Below, piece by piece: positions 28,257-40,041 of a DNA stretch of 64,000 bases. The stretch spans positions 2,943,984 through 3,007,983 of the forward strand of contig NZ_DS022276.1 of assembly GCF_000153725.1 (NCBI RefSeq), written 5' to 3'. Each line of letters opens with the position of its first letter. Positions within the stretch are counted from its first letter, which is position 1. Under the pieces are notes generated by a model, which worked only from the letters and a program-made list of their open reading frames with translations, was not told the origin of the DNA and did not search any database. The translations under genes and the position numbers were made by a program. This DNA comes from Salipiger bermudensis HTCC2601 (lineage in GTDB: Bacteria; Pseudomonadota; Alphaproteobacteria; Rhodobacterales; Rhodobacteraceae).

Positions 28257-30963
28257 TGCGCCGCAGGGCCATATCGGCTTCACCCTCAACGGGTCCGAGA
28301 TCACCGTGCCCGCCGATCCCACCGCGCGTCTCTCGGAGGTGCTGCGCGAGAGTGCCGGGGCGCGTGACGTCAAGGTCGGCTGCAATGCCGGCGATTGCGG
28401 CGCCTGCACGGTGCTGCTCGACGGCGCGCCGGTCTGCGCCTGCATGATCGCCGCCGGGCAGGCGCAAGGTTGCGAGATCGAGACGCAGGCCGGGCTGGTG
28501 GCGGGCGACCGCGACGCCGAGCGTCTGGCGCAGAGCTTCCAGCGCCATCAGGCGGCGCAGTGCGGCATCTGCACCCCGGGCATGATGGTCTCGGCCGTCG
28601 CGCTGCTGCGCTCGGGCGAGGACCTGACCGAAGAGAGCGTCTCGGACGCATTGGGTGGTGTGCTCTGCCGCTGCACGGGGTATCGCAAGATCATCGCCGC
28701 CGTGCTCGACGCCTCGACGGCGGCCCCCCTGGCGGAAGGCGGCGTCGGCGCGCCCATTGCGCGGCTTGACGGCTGGCAGAAGGTCAATGGCAGCGAGCGC
28801 TTCGGCGATGACGTGGCGCCGGCGGATGCGCTCACCGTGCAGGTGATCCGGTCGCCGTTCCACCGGGCAAGCTTCAGCTTCGGCGATCTCGAGACCTTCC
28901 GCGAGGAGAACGCCCTCGAGCTGATCCTCACCTCCGCCGATATCCCCGGCGAGAACCGTTTCGGCGTAATCCCCGGCTTCGAGGACCAGCCGGTCTTTGC
29001 CGAAGGTGAGACCCGCTTCAAGGGCGAGGCGGTGGCCGCCGTGGTCGGCACGCCCGAGGCGCTGGCGGGGATGGAGCCGTTTCCCGTCGCATGGGAAGAG
29101 CTGGCGTCGGTGCTGACCCCGGAGGGGGCCGACACCGCCGTGCTGCTGCATGGGGACCGCGCCGACAACGTCATGTGCCGCGGCTATGTCGCGCGCGGCA
29201 ATGCCGCCGAGGCGATGAGCAAGGCCGCGCATGTGGTTTCGGGCGAATTCTCCACCGGCTTCATCGAGCATGGCTATATCGAGCCCGAGGCCGCCTCGGC
29301 GCGGCGCGTGGGCGACCGCATCGAGGTGCAATGCTGCACGCAGGCGCCGTTCATGAACCGCGACGGCATCGCCGGGATCATGGGGCTGGCGCTGGAACAG
29401 GTGCGCATCCTGCCCACGGCCACGGGCGGCGGCTTCGGCTCCAAGCTCGACCTCACCGCGCAGCCCTACGTGGCGCTGGCGGCGTGGGTTCTGAACCGCC
29501 CGGTGCGCATCGCCTACACCCGCACCGAATCCATCGCGACCTCGACCAAGCGGCATCCGAGCCAGGTCCACATGGAGGTCGGCGCGGATGCGGAGGGTCG
29601 GATCAGCGCGGTGCGCTTCGACGGGGTGTTCAACACCGGCGCCTATGCCAGCTGGGGGCCGACGGTGGCCAACCGTGTGCCGATCCACGCCTCCGGCCCC
29701 TACAAGACCCCGAATTACGAGGCGAAAAGCGCCGGCATCCACACCAACACCGCCCCCGCAGGGGCCTTCCGCGGCTTCGGCGTGCCGCAATCGGCGGTGG
29801 CGCAGGAGCAGCTCTACGATCTGCTCGCCGAGAAGCTGGGCATGGACCGGCTCGACTTCCGGCGCCTCAACTGCCTCGGCAATGGCGATCCGACCGTGAC
29901 CGGGCAGGTCTTCGAGGCCGGCATGGGCATCGACGCCTGCTTCGATGCGCTCAAGCCGCATTGGGACAAGGCGCTGGCCGAGGCCGAGACGTTCAACGCT
30001 TCGAACAAGGCCAGAAAGCGCGGCGTCGGCATCGCGGCGGGCTGGTATGGCTGCGGCAACACCTCGATCTCGAACCCCTCGACGATCCGCGCCGGCATCA
30101 CGCCCGAAGGCACGCTCTGCCTGCACCAGGGCGCGGTCGATATCGGGCAGGGGGCCAACACCGTCATCACCCAGATCTTCGCCGAGGCGCTGGGCGTGCC
30201 GGTGGGCCAGATCACCATCCTCGGCCCCGACACAGACATTACGCCTGATGCCGGCAAGACGTCTGCCAGCCGCCAGACCTATATCTCGGGCAACGCCGCC
30301 CGCCTCTGCGGTGCCGCACTCCGGGCCAAGATCCTGCGTCAAGGCAATGTCTCCGAGGCAGCGACGATCACACTCGAGGATGGCGGCATCACGCTTTCGG
30401 ACGCGGGCACAAAGGTGCGTGTCTTGCTCGAGCCCTCCGAGGGCTACGCCATAGAGGCAGTCGAGAGCTACGACCCGCCCACCACGCCGCTGGATGAGAA
30501 CGGGCAGGGCGATCCCTACGCCGTCTTCGGCACCGCGGCCCAGATCTGCGAGCTCGAGGTCGACATGGCGCTGGGCACGGTCAAGCTCTTGCGCATCGTG
30601 GCGGCGCATGACGTTGGCCGCGCAATCAACCCGCTGCTGGTCGAGGGCCAGATCGAGGGCGGCGTGGCGCAGGGCATTGGCCTCGCGCTGATGGAAGAGT
30701 TCCTTCCCGGCCGCACCGAGAACCTGCACGACTATCTCATCCCCACCATCGGCGACGTGCCCCCGATCGAGAGCCTGATCATCGAGAGCGGCGATGCTCA
30801 CGGCCCCTATGGCGCCAAGGGCCTCGGCGAGCACTGCCTGATCCCCACTGCGCCTGCGGTGCTCAATGCCATCGCGCACGCCACCGGCGCCCGCGTCCAC
30901 CACCTTCCCGCCACGCCCGACACGGTGCGCGTGGCGATCCTCGCCTCAGGCAAGGGCGCGTGA
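28246..30963 (+). CDS. fused [2Fe-2S]-molybdopterin subunit of a Mo hydroxylase
   Basis: 905 residues. Residues 1 to about 165 form the small iron-sulfur subunit with CNAGDCGACTVLLDGAPVCAC (plant-type cluster) and CGICTPGMM...CRCTGYRK (second cluster). After a linker (VGAPIARLDGWQKVNGSERF) comes the molybdopterin-binding large subunit, with GGGFGSKLDL, APAGAFRGFGVPQ, a QGAVDIGQGANTV segment and the catalytic Glu in GAKGLGEHC near the C-terminus. Such enzymes hydroxylate N-heterocycles or aldehydes using water. Small and large subunits are usually separate genes. ATG 28246 has AAGGAGGTGCCCC upstream. The stop overlaps the hyuA ATG by one base. Confidence 0.93.
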   Translation: MSLDAPQGHIGFTLNGSEITVPADPTARLSEVLRESAGARDVKVGCNAGDCGACTVLLDGAPVCACMIAAGQAQGCEIETQAGLVAGDRDAERLAQSFQRHQAAQCGICTPGMMVSAVALLRSGEDLTEESVSDALGGVLCRCTGYRKIIAAVLDASTAAPLAEGGVGAPIARLDGWQKVNGSERFGDDVAPADALTVQVIRSPFHRASFSFGDLETFREENALELILTSADIPGENRFGVIPGFEDQPVFAEGETRFKGEAVAAVVGTPEALAGMEPFPVAWEELASVLTPEGADTAVLLHGDRADNVMCRGYVARGNAAEAMSKAAHVVSGEFSTGFIEHGYIEPEAASARRVGDRIEVQCCTQAPFMNRDGIAGIMGLALEQVRILPTATGGGFGSKLDLTAQPYVALAAWVLNRPVRIAYTRTESIATSTKRHPSQVHMEVGADAEGRISAVRFDGVFNTGAYASWGPTVANRVPIHASGPYKTPNYEAKSAGIHTNTAPAGAFRGFGVPQSAVAQEQLYDLLAEKLGMDRLDFRRLNCLGNGDPTVTGQVFEAGMGIDACFDALKPHWDKALAEAETFNASNKARKRGVGIAAGWYGCGNTSISNPSTIRAGITPEGTLCLHQGAVDIGQGANTVITQIFAEALGVPVGQITILGPDTDITPDAGKTSASRQTYISGNAARLCGAALRAKILRQGNVSEAATITLEDGGITLSDAGTKVRVLLEPSEGYAIEAVESYDPPTTPLDENGQGDPYAVFGTAAQICELEVDMALGTVKLLRIVAAHDVGRAINPLLVEGQIEGGVAQGIGLALMEEFLPGRTENLHDYLIPTIGDVPPIESLIIESGDAHGPYGAKGLGEHCLIPTAPAVLNAIAHATGARVHHLPATPDTVRVAILASGKGA

Positions 30964-33071
30964 TGCTCGACCAAAAGACCCCGGCAGATGCCGCAGGAAA
31001 GGCCCCCGAGATGACCGACAAGACCCTCACCGGACGCTTCGCCGGGATTGACGTGGGCGGCACCTTCACCGACCTGGTGTTCTACGACAGCAAGGCGCGG
31101 GCGGTGAAGCTCGCCAAGGTGCCCACCACGCTCGACAACCAGTCGAAGGGGGTGCTTGCGGCGCTCGATGCGGCGGCGGTGGACGCCGCGGCGCTTGATC
31201 TCATCGTGCACGGCACCACCACCACCACCAACGCGGTACTCGAGCGTCAGCTCTGCAAGACCGGGCTGGTGACGACACTGGGCTTCCGCGACGTGCTCGA
31301 GCTTGGCCGCCGGACGCGCCCGCACGCCTATGGCATGACCGGCCAGTTCCGCCCGATCATTCCGCGCGACCTGCGGCTCGAGATCCCCGAGCGCATGCTG
31401 GCGGACGGCTCGGAATACGCGGCCCTCGACGAGGACGCGCTGCGCGCCGCGCTTGCGGAGCTGCTCGACAAGGGCTGCGAGGCGCTGGTGATCCACTTCC
31501 TGCATGCCTATGCCAACCCCGCCCACGAGATCCGCGGCGGCGAGATCGCCCGCGAGATCTGGCCCAACGGCAACATCACCCTCGGCCACGCGCTGATCTC
31601 GGAAAGCCGCGAGTTCGAACGCGGCGTGACCGCGGCGGTCAATGCCTCGGTGCAGCCGCTGTTGCGCCGCTATGTCGAGCGGCTGGCCGACCGGCTGTCG
31701 GAGCGCGGCTATGAGCGTGACCTCTTGGTGATGAACGGCAATGGTGGCATGGTCTCGGCCCGAGTGGTGGCCGAGGAGGCCGCCAAGACGGTGATGTCCG
31801 GTCCGGCGTCAGGTGTCATGGCCGCCGCCTATACCGGGCGGCGCGCCGGCATCCCCGATCTTCTGACCTATGACATGGGCGGCACCTCCACGGATGTGGC
31901 GATGATCCGCGGTGCCGATCCGGCGGTCTCGCACGAGATCGAGATCGAGTATGCCATGCCGATCCACGTGCCGATGGTCGACGTGCGCACCGTGGGGGCG
32001 GGTGGCGGCTCCATCGCGCGGGTTGACGCGGCGGGGCTCTTGCAGGTGGGGCCCGACAGCGCCGGCTCGGTGCCGGGGCCGATCTGCTACGGCAAGGGCG
32101 GCCTCGAGCCCACCATCTCGGATGCCAACATGGCGCTGGGCCGGATGGATCCGGGCAAGCTCAACACCATCTCCGGCGATGTCTCGCTCGAAACCATCCG
32201 CGCCGCCTTCCAGTCACGGCTCGGCGATGCGCTGGGGCTGGACGCCACCGAGGCGGCAGCGGCGGTGCTGCGCATCGCCACGGCCAAGATGGCCGACGCG
32301 GTGCGCATGGTGTCGATTTCGCTCGGCGAGGACCCGCGCGACTTCGCGCTCTTCGCCTTTGGTGGGGCCGGACCGCTGCACGCCTGCGCCATCGCGCGCG
32401 AGCTCGGCGTGCCGCGGGTGCTGGTACCGGCGCGGCCCGGCATCACCAACGCGCTGGGCTGCGTGGTGGCCGACCTGCGCCACGATTACGTGGCCACGGT
32501 GAACCAGCCGCTGGATGCCTGTGACATGGAGGAGGTGCACGCGCTCTTCGCCCGCCAGGTCGAGGAGGGCCGCGCCGCCATCGGGCGCGAGCGGGTCGAG
32601 ATCGCCGAGGAGAAGATCTCCTTCTCGGTCGAGATGCGCTTCATCGGCCAGACCCACCTGCTGCGCGTGCCTCTGCCCTCGGCGACGCCCACGCGCGAGG
32701 CACTTCAGGCGCTGTTCGAGGAGGCCTATTTCAAGCGCTTCCAGGTCAAGCTGCCGGAAATCCGCCCGGCGCTGGTCAACGTCAACACCTCTGTCATCGG
32801 CCGCCGCCCCGAGATCGACCTCTCGGCGCTGATCGACCCCGCGGGCCGCAAGGCGACGCTGGACGAGGCCCGCACCGGCACCCGCCCGGTGTTCTTCGAC
32901 GCCTGGATCGACACCCCGATCTACTGGCGCGACCACCTGCCGGCGGAAGCCACGCTTTCGGGGCCGGCCATCGTCGAGCAGATGGACTGCACCCTGGTGC
33001 TCGAGCCCGGCGACGTGGCCACGCAGGATACCGATGGCAATCTCATCGTGACCGTGGGGCCACGCACATGA
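30963..33071 (+). CDS. hyuA: hydantoinase/oxoprolinase subunit A (HyuA-like)
   Basis: 702 residues of the N-methylhydantoinase A/5-oxoprolinase A family, an ATP-dependent amidohydrolase subunit that phosphorylates cyclic imide or lactam rings. N-terminal ASKHA motif GIDVGGTFTDLVFYD, then VHGTTTTTNAVLER, the central LTYDMGGTSTDVAMI and FGGAGPLHACAIARELGV. ATG 30963 shares one base with the preceding stop; a second ATG at 31011 (MTDKTLTGRF) gives a shorter form. It works with HyuB, separated here by a 235-base spacer carrying two inverted repeat copies. Confidence 0.93.
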   Translation: MLDQKTPADAAGKAPEMTDKTLTGRFAGIDVGGTFTDLVFYDSKARAVKLAKVPTTLDNQSKGVLAALDAAAVDAAALDLIVHGTTTTTNAVLERQLCKTGLVTTLGFRDVLELGRRTRPHAYGMTGQFRPIIPRDLRLEIPERMLADGSEYAALDEDALRAALAELLDKGCEALVIHFLHAYANPAHEIRGGEIAREIWPNGNITLGHALISESREFERGVTAAVNASVQPLLRRYVERLADRLSERGYERDLLVMNGNGGMVSARVVAEEAAKTVMSGPASGVMAAAYTGRRAGIPDLLTYDMGGTSTDVAMIRGADPAVSHEIEIEYAMPIHVPMVDVRTVGAGGGSIARVDAAGLLQVGPDSAGSVPGPICYGKGGLEPTISDANMALGRMDPGKLNTISGDVSLETIRAAFQSRLGDALGLDATEAAAAVLRIATAKMADAVRMVSISLGEDPRDFALFAFGGAGPLHACAIARELGVPRVLVPARPGITNALGCVVADLRHDYVATVNQPLDACDMEEVHALFARQVEEGRAAIGRERVEIAEEKISFSVEMRFIGQTHLLRVPLPSATPTREALQALFEEAYFKRFQVKLPEIRPALVNVNTSVIGRRPEIDLSALIDPAGRKATLDEARTGTRPVFFDAWIDTPIYWRDHLPAEATLSGPAIVEQMDCTLVLEPGDVATQDTDGNLIVTVGPRT

Positions 33072-33125
33072 CCGGCGGCATCAAGAGCTCCGGCGCCGGA
33101 GTGTGGGTTTCACACCCCGCACCCT

Positions 33126-33257
33126 GGGCTCCGCCCACGTCAGGGCGAAACCGTCCCCCGGACGCTTTCCGGGACGCCCATCCGCCCCCCGTGGAGTATT
33201 TGCAACGTAAAGAAGCCGGGAGCGGCGCCCCTGTCTTCTCTTCGTCAAAAATACTCC
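33126..33257. repeat. inverted pair of dispersed repeats between hyuA and hyuB
   Basis: A plus-strand three-part copy: hairpin GGGC-TCC-GCCC (33126-33136), CGTCCC...GGGACG (33152-33176), and core GGAGTATTT-GCA-ACGTAAAGAAG (33193-33215). A minus-strand core follows (33235-33257, reading GGAGTATTT-TTG-ACGAAGAGAAG on the other strand). The two cores can pair across a 19-base loop. The spacer 33072-33306 holds no gene I can support. Confidence 0.65.
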
Positions 33258-33306
33258 CGCCGGAGGCATCCTCCCTTCCCGCCCTTGCTGTCTTCGGAGG
33301 TCTGAC

Positions 33307-34983
33307 ATGACGCTCGATCCCATCACCCTCACGGTCATCCAGTCCGGCCTGCAGCAGGTCTGCGACGAGATGGATCTGTCCTTCTCCCGCGCCGCCTTCT
33401 CGCCTGTGATCGCCGAAGCCAACGACCGCTCGGACGGGATCTATTCCGCCGAGGATGGCAGCCTGATCGCACAAGGCTCCCAGGGCCTGCCGGTCTTCGT
33501 CGGCGTGATGCAGTATTCCACCGCGACGCTGATCAGGATGATCGAAGAGGGCAAGGTGATCGCGCCGAAGCCCGGCGACATCTACATCGTCAACGATCCC
33601 TATCTCGGCGGCACCCACCTGATGGACGTGCGTTTTGCAATGCCGGTCTGGCGCAATGGCGAGATCTTCTGCTGGCTGTCCAACACCGGTCACTGGCCCG
33701 ATACCGGCGGCGCGGTGCCCGGCGGGTTCTCGGCCTCGGCCACGGCGGTCGAGCAGGAGGGGCTGCGGTTGCCACCCGTGCGCCTGTTCAAGAACGGCGA
33801 GCTCGACCCCGAGATTTACGCCATCATCTGCTCCAACATTCGAGTCGCGGACCAGCGCATCGGCGACGTCAAGGCGCAGGCGGCGGCGCTCTACGTGGGT
33901 GAGGCGCGGCTCACCCGGCTGCTCGACCGCTACGGAGACGACACCGTGCGCGAGGCCATCCGCGAGCTGCGCAGCCGCGCCGCCGAGCAGATGCGGGCGC
34001 AGATCGCGCAGATCCCGCCCGGCACCTACCGCTCCACCGCCTATATCGACAGCGATGGCGTGGTGAACGAACCGCTCGAGATCAAGCTCGCGGTGACCGC
34101 CGATGGCGAAGGGCTGAGCTTCGATTTCGCGGGCTCCAGCCCGCCCTGCCAAGGGCCGATGAACTCGGTCATCGCCACCACGCTGAGCTCGGTCTACCTT
34201 GCCATGCGGCACATCTTTCCCGATGTGCCGATCAGCGCCGGCGCTTTCGAGCCGCTCACCGTCAAGCGCCCCGAGGGCACCTTCCTCGACGCGCAATACC
34301 CGCGCCCGGTCTCGGGCTGCGCGGCGGAGGTCAGCCAGCGCATCGCCGAGGCGGTGTTCGCGGCTCTGGTCGAGGCGCTGCCGGGCAAGGTGAGCGCGGC
34401 CCCCGCGGGCTCCTCGGGCAATTTCGCGCTGGGCGGCGAGGTGCCCGAGACCGGGCAGAGCTACGTCATGTACCAGATCTCGGGCGGCGGCTATGGCGGC
34501 TACGCGGGCGGCGACGGCATCTCCAACGGCTGCTCGACCATCGGCATCTCCAAGGCCCCCCCGGTGGAGATCATGGAGCAGCAATTCCCGGTGCTCTACC
34601 ACCGCTATGCCCTGCGCGAGGGCTCGGGCGGGGCGGGCGCGCAGCGCGGCGGGTTCGGGCTCGACTACGAGGTCGAGATCCTCAAGGGGCAGGCGCGGGC
34701 GAGCTTTGTTATGGATCATGGTCGCTTCGGCCCGCAGGGGGCGCTCGGCGGCGGCGACGGCGCGGTCAACGAGGTGGCGGTGACGCGCGGCGGCGAGACC
34801 TTCACGCCGGCGCACCTGTCGAAGGCGCAGGACATCTCGCTGGTGGCGGGCGACCGGGTGCGGGTGAAGACCCCCGGCGGTGGCGGCTATGGCGATCCGG
34901 CGACTCGTGACCGGACACTGGTCGACGAGGACGTGCGGCTCGGGCGGTACTCGGCGGAAGAGGCGAAGCGGCTCTTTGGGTGA
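33307..34983 (+). CDS. hyuB: hydantoinase/oxoprolinase subunit B (HyuB-like)
   Basis: 558 residues of the N-methylhydantoinase B/5-oxoprolinase B family, the partner that hydrolyses the activated ring. Conserved family stretches include SRAAFSPVIAEANDRSDGIY, GDIYIVNDPYLGGTHLMDV, the GGGYGGYAGGDG glycine-rich segment and the C-terminal VRVKTPGGGGYGDPATRD. GGAGGTCTGAC precedes the ATG. With HyuA it forms an ATP-dependent ring-opening enzyme; acetophenone carboxylase-type and acetone carboxylase-type reactions occur in the same superfamily, so carboxylation cannot be excluded. Confidence 0.93.
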   Translation: MTLDPITLTVIQSGLQQVCDEMDLSFSRAAFSPVIAEANDRSDGIYSAEDGSLIAQGSQGLPVFVGVMQYSTATLIRMIEEGKVIAPKPGDIYIVNDPYLGGTHLMDVRFAMPVWRNGEIFCWLSNTGHWPDTGGAVPGGFSASATAVEQEGLRLPPVRLFKNGELDPEIYAIICSNIRVADQRIGDVKAQAAALYVGEARLTRLLDRYGDDTVREAIRELRSRAAEQMRAQIAQIPPGTYRSTAYIDSDGVVNEPLEIKLAVTADGEGLSFDFAGSSPPCQGPMNSVIATTLSSVYLAMRHIFPDVPISAGAFEPLTVKRPEGTFLDAQYPRPVSGCAAEVSQRIAEAVFAALVEALPGKVSAAPAGSSGNFALGGEVPETGQSYVMYQISGGGYGGYAGGDGISNGCSTIGISKAPPVEIMEQQFPVLYHRYALREGSGGAGAQRGGFGLDYEVEILKGQARASFVMDHGRFGPQGALGGGDGAVNEVAVTRGGETFTPAHLSKAQDISLVAGDRVRVKTPGGGGYGDPATRDRTLVDEDVRLGRYSAEEAKRLFG

Positions 34984-35219
34984 GCGCTTCCCCGGCGCGG
35001 AACAAGGCTGAAGGCTGCCGCGCCATCGTCATGCTGGAAGCATGCCTCTGGCATGGCCCGCCCCCCGGGCTGGCGATTTGTCTGGTCTGGGCGCTGAGTT
35101 GCGAGGTCCTTCGGATTTGGTCGGGATAAATCGAGAGGATCAAATCGAAAGATCGCCATCCCACGGACCGGCGATGGCGCGGCAGGCTCCGCGTCGTGGT
35201 GAGACGATGGGAACGTTCG
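34984..35219. other. intergenic spacer after hyuB
   Basis: No convincing gene. It holds a short hairpin CATGCC-TCT-GGCATG (35041-35055) without a T tract. A few open frames here have no ribosome-binding site and non-protein-like composition. Confidence 0.5.
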
Positions 35220-35245
35220 AAAAAAACCGCCGGTCAGACCGGCGG
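35220..35245 (-). terminator. Rho-independent terminator of acnA
   Basis: On the minus strand, CCGCCGGTC-T-GACCGGCGG followed by TTTTTTT; on the plus strand the A tract is 35220-35226 and the stem 35227-35245. It lies beyond the long hairpin that follows the acnA stop. Confidence 0.88.
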
Positions 35246-35260
35246 GTTTCTACGTTCTTG

Positions 35261-35300
35261 TGATCGTGCCACCCGCGCCAGCGCGCGGGTGGCACGATCA
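35261..35300 (-). other. perfect 18-bp hairpin directly after acnA
   Basis: Arms 35261-35278 (TGATCGTGCCACCCGCGC) and 35283-35300 are exact reverse complements around a 4-base loop, four bases beyond the acnA stop codon. It is separate from the U-tract terminator further on. It could protect the acnA mRNA 3' end or be a protein-binding site. Confidence 0.75.
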
Positions 35301-35304
35301 GATA

Positions 35305-38076
<2,772 letters not shown>

Positions 38077-38307
38077 GTCTGGCTCCCTTGCATGAAGGCT
38101 GGAGAAAAGCGTGTGCTTCTCAAATAACTGGCGCATGAACATCTAGTCTTCAAGGGCTTTGCGCCAAATTGTATACCGTAGAATACCAAATGTTTTGCAT
38201 TCGTGCCACGGCTGGCGCGCTTCACCTGCTCTCGCAAAACCTTGATTGGTTATTTCAAGCGCGTTTGGATACCCCGGATCGGGGGAAAAACAGGGAAAAG
38301 ACCACCG

Positions 38308-39015
38308 ATGCTTCGACAAAGCCGATGGAGCCACTGGATCGCCGCTGCCTGTCTTGCCGTTTCGGCGACGGTGGCCGGCGCGGACGAGCATCCCGTGGTG
38401 GTCGAACTGTTCACCTCGCAGGGCTGTGCCTCGTGCCCGGCGGCGGATGCGATCCTGGCCGAGCTCGGCGAGCAGGAGAACGTGATCCCGCTGGCGCTGC
38501 ATGTCGATTACTGGGACTACATCGGCTGGAAGGACAATTTCGCCGATCCGGTCTTCACCAAGCGGCAGAAGGGCTATGCCCGGTCCGCCGGTCGGCGGTC
38601 GATCTACACGCCCCAGATGATGGTGGGCGGGGTCTACGACGTGGTCGGCTCACGCCCGATGAAGGTTGTCGACGCGATCCGCCACGCCAGCGAGAAGCCG
38701 GCGCAGGCGCGGGTCAGTCTGAGCCGCGACGGCGACACGCTTCAGATCACCGCTCAGCCGCTGTCGGCGCTGCCGGAAACCGTGGTGCAAATGGTGCGCT
38801 ATTCCCCGCGCGAACGCGTCGACATCCTGGATGGCGAAAACGCCGGGCGTGAAATCACCTATACCCATGTGGCGCATGGCTGGCAGGTGTTGGGCGTCTG
38901 GAACGGCGATGCCGATCTCGAGATGAACGTCGCGCTTGAGGGATCCGACCCGGTGGTCGTGATGCTTCAGGAGAAGGATTACGGCGCCATTCTCGCCGCC
39001 GCGCGCTTGCGCTGA
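38308..39015 (+). CDS. DUF1223 family secreted thioredoxin-like protein
   Basis: 235 residues. N-terminal signal peptide (WIAAACLAVSATVAGA, cleavage before DEHP), then a thioredoxin-like fold with VVELFTSQGCASCPAAD, in which C-A-S-C is a CxxC redox pair, and HVDYWDYIGWKDNFADP typical of DUF1223. Function unknown; a periplasmic thiol-disulfide or copper-related role is plausible from the CxxC motif. ATG 38308 (MLRQSRWSHW) is preceded by GGGAAAAG. Its 3' end overlaps the convergent acyltransferase gene by 37 bases. Confidence 0.88.
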   Translation: MLRQSRWSHWIAAACLAVSATVAGADEHPVVVELFTSQGCASCPAADAILAELGEQENVIPLALHVDYWDYIGWKDNFADPVFTKRQKGYARSAGRRSIYTPQMMVGGVYDVVGSRPMKVVDAIRHASEKPAQARVSLSRDGDTLQITAQPLSALPETVVQMVRYSPRERVDILDGENAGREITYTHVAHGWQVLGVWNGDADLEMNVALEGSDPVVVMLQEKDYGAILAAARLR

Positions 39016-39911
39016 CGCTTGGCCTGCCGTTTCGGTTTCCAGCGTCGGTGAATCCAGAACCACTGACCGGGATCCGCCTCGATCCGCGCCTCGAGCCGGC
39101 GGGTCGCCGCGCGCATCATCTCGACCGGATCACCATGCGGGATCGGCGCCTCGAACACCGCCTCGAAGGACACGCCGTCGGGCTGCCGGATGCCGAAGAA
39201 CGGCACGAAGAGCGCGTCGGTCTTGACCGCGATCTCCGCGCTCGAGGTCAGGGTGGGGGCGGGCTGGCCGAGGAAGTCGATCGGCGTGCCGTCGCTGCTG
39301 TAGACATCGAAGAGCAGCACGCCCATGCCGCCGCCGCGGATGTGCTTCAACAGGCCCATGGTCCCGCGCCGGCCCTGTTCGAAGACCGGGTCCGACAGCG
39401 CGTGCATGTTGGCGGCGTAATGCTCGTTGAAGAACGGGTTGGCCATTGGACGGTAGAGCCCGCCGATGCGCCAGCCACGCGCCACCAACGCCGCGCGCGG
39501 GGCTTCGAAATTGCCGTAATGGCCGGTGACGAAAAGCACGGGGCGGCCCTCGGCGCGGGCGCGCTCTATCTCGGGCAGGCCGTCTCCGGAGACCGGGGCA
39601 TCCTTCATGCGCTCGAGCAGGCCGGCGACGTCGTAATTCTCGATCATCGTGCGGCCGGCATTCTCGGTCACCTCGTCGGCGATGCGCTGGCGCTCGGGCT
39701 CGGGCAGGTCGGGCCAGACATGGGCGAGGTTGTCGAGCACGCGGGTCCGGTAGCCGGCGAGCGGCGCGATGACCCGGCGCACGGCCCAGCCCATGATCCG
39801 CAGACGGCTGCGCAGGGGCAGGGTGAGCGCCAGCGCGATCAGGCCGCGCAGGGCGCGGTCCGCCATCCAATCGGCCCAGCCGCCGCGCGGTGTGTCCTTG
39901 CTCTTGCCCAA
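38979..39911 (-). CDS. lysophospholipid/lipid A acyltransferase (LpxL/HtrB family)
   Basis: 310 residues from a TTG start at 39911 with AGGAG seven bases upstream. It transfers a secondary acyl chain onto Kdo-lipid A precursors at the inner membrane. The family HxxxxE motif is HYGNFE, preceded by PVLFVTGHYGNFEAP; N-terminal hydrophobic helix (RGLIALALTLPLRS) and a basic C-terminus (RRWKPKRQAKRQRKR). A longer frame up to 40022 exists, but its N-terminus is Arg/Pro-rich and unlike the family. It is 130 bases downstream of fliG on the same strand. Confidence 0.88.
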   Translation of the reverse strand: MGKSKDTPRGGWADWMADRALRGLIALALTLPLRSRLRIMGWAVRRVIAPLAGYRTRVLDNLAHVWPDLPEPERQRIADEVTENAGRTMIENYDVAGLLERMKDAPVSGDGLPEIERARAEGRPVLFVTGHYGNFEAPRAALVARGWRIGGLYRPMANPFFNEHYAANMHALSDPVFEQGRRGTMGLLKHIRGGGMGVLLFDVYSSDGTPIDFLGQPAPTLTSSAEIAVKTDALFVPFFGIRQPDGVSFEAVFEAPIPHGDPVEMMRAATRRLEARIEADPGQWFWIHRRWKPKRQAKRQRKRAAARMAP

Positions 39912-40041
39912 GCGTCCGCTCCTGTCGTTGCGGGCGAAGAGATAGGCCGGGCGGCCGCGCGGCACAAGCGCCAGGTCCCGGAAGGGGGCTGCGCGCGGAG
40001 GCCTTGCGCCGGGTTGGGCCATCGTGTTTCACCGCCGACGC

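Noticed and set aside
28225-30903. 892-codon open frame antisense to the Mo hydroxylase gene
   Set aside because: A mirror-image artefact of third-position GC; the plus-strand protein has all expected cofactor motifs.
33068-33310. 80-codon frame in the hyuA-hyuB spacer
   Set aside because: It runs through the inverted repeat pair and lacks a ribosome site; the repeats explain the sequence better.
34887-35159. 90-codon minus-strand frame overlapping the hyuB end
   Set aside because: No ribosome-binding site, overlaps hyuB, and the protein is Pro/Ser/Arg-rich without a recognisable pattern.
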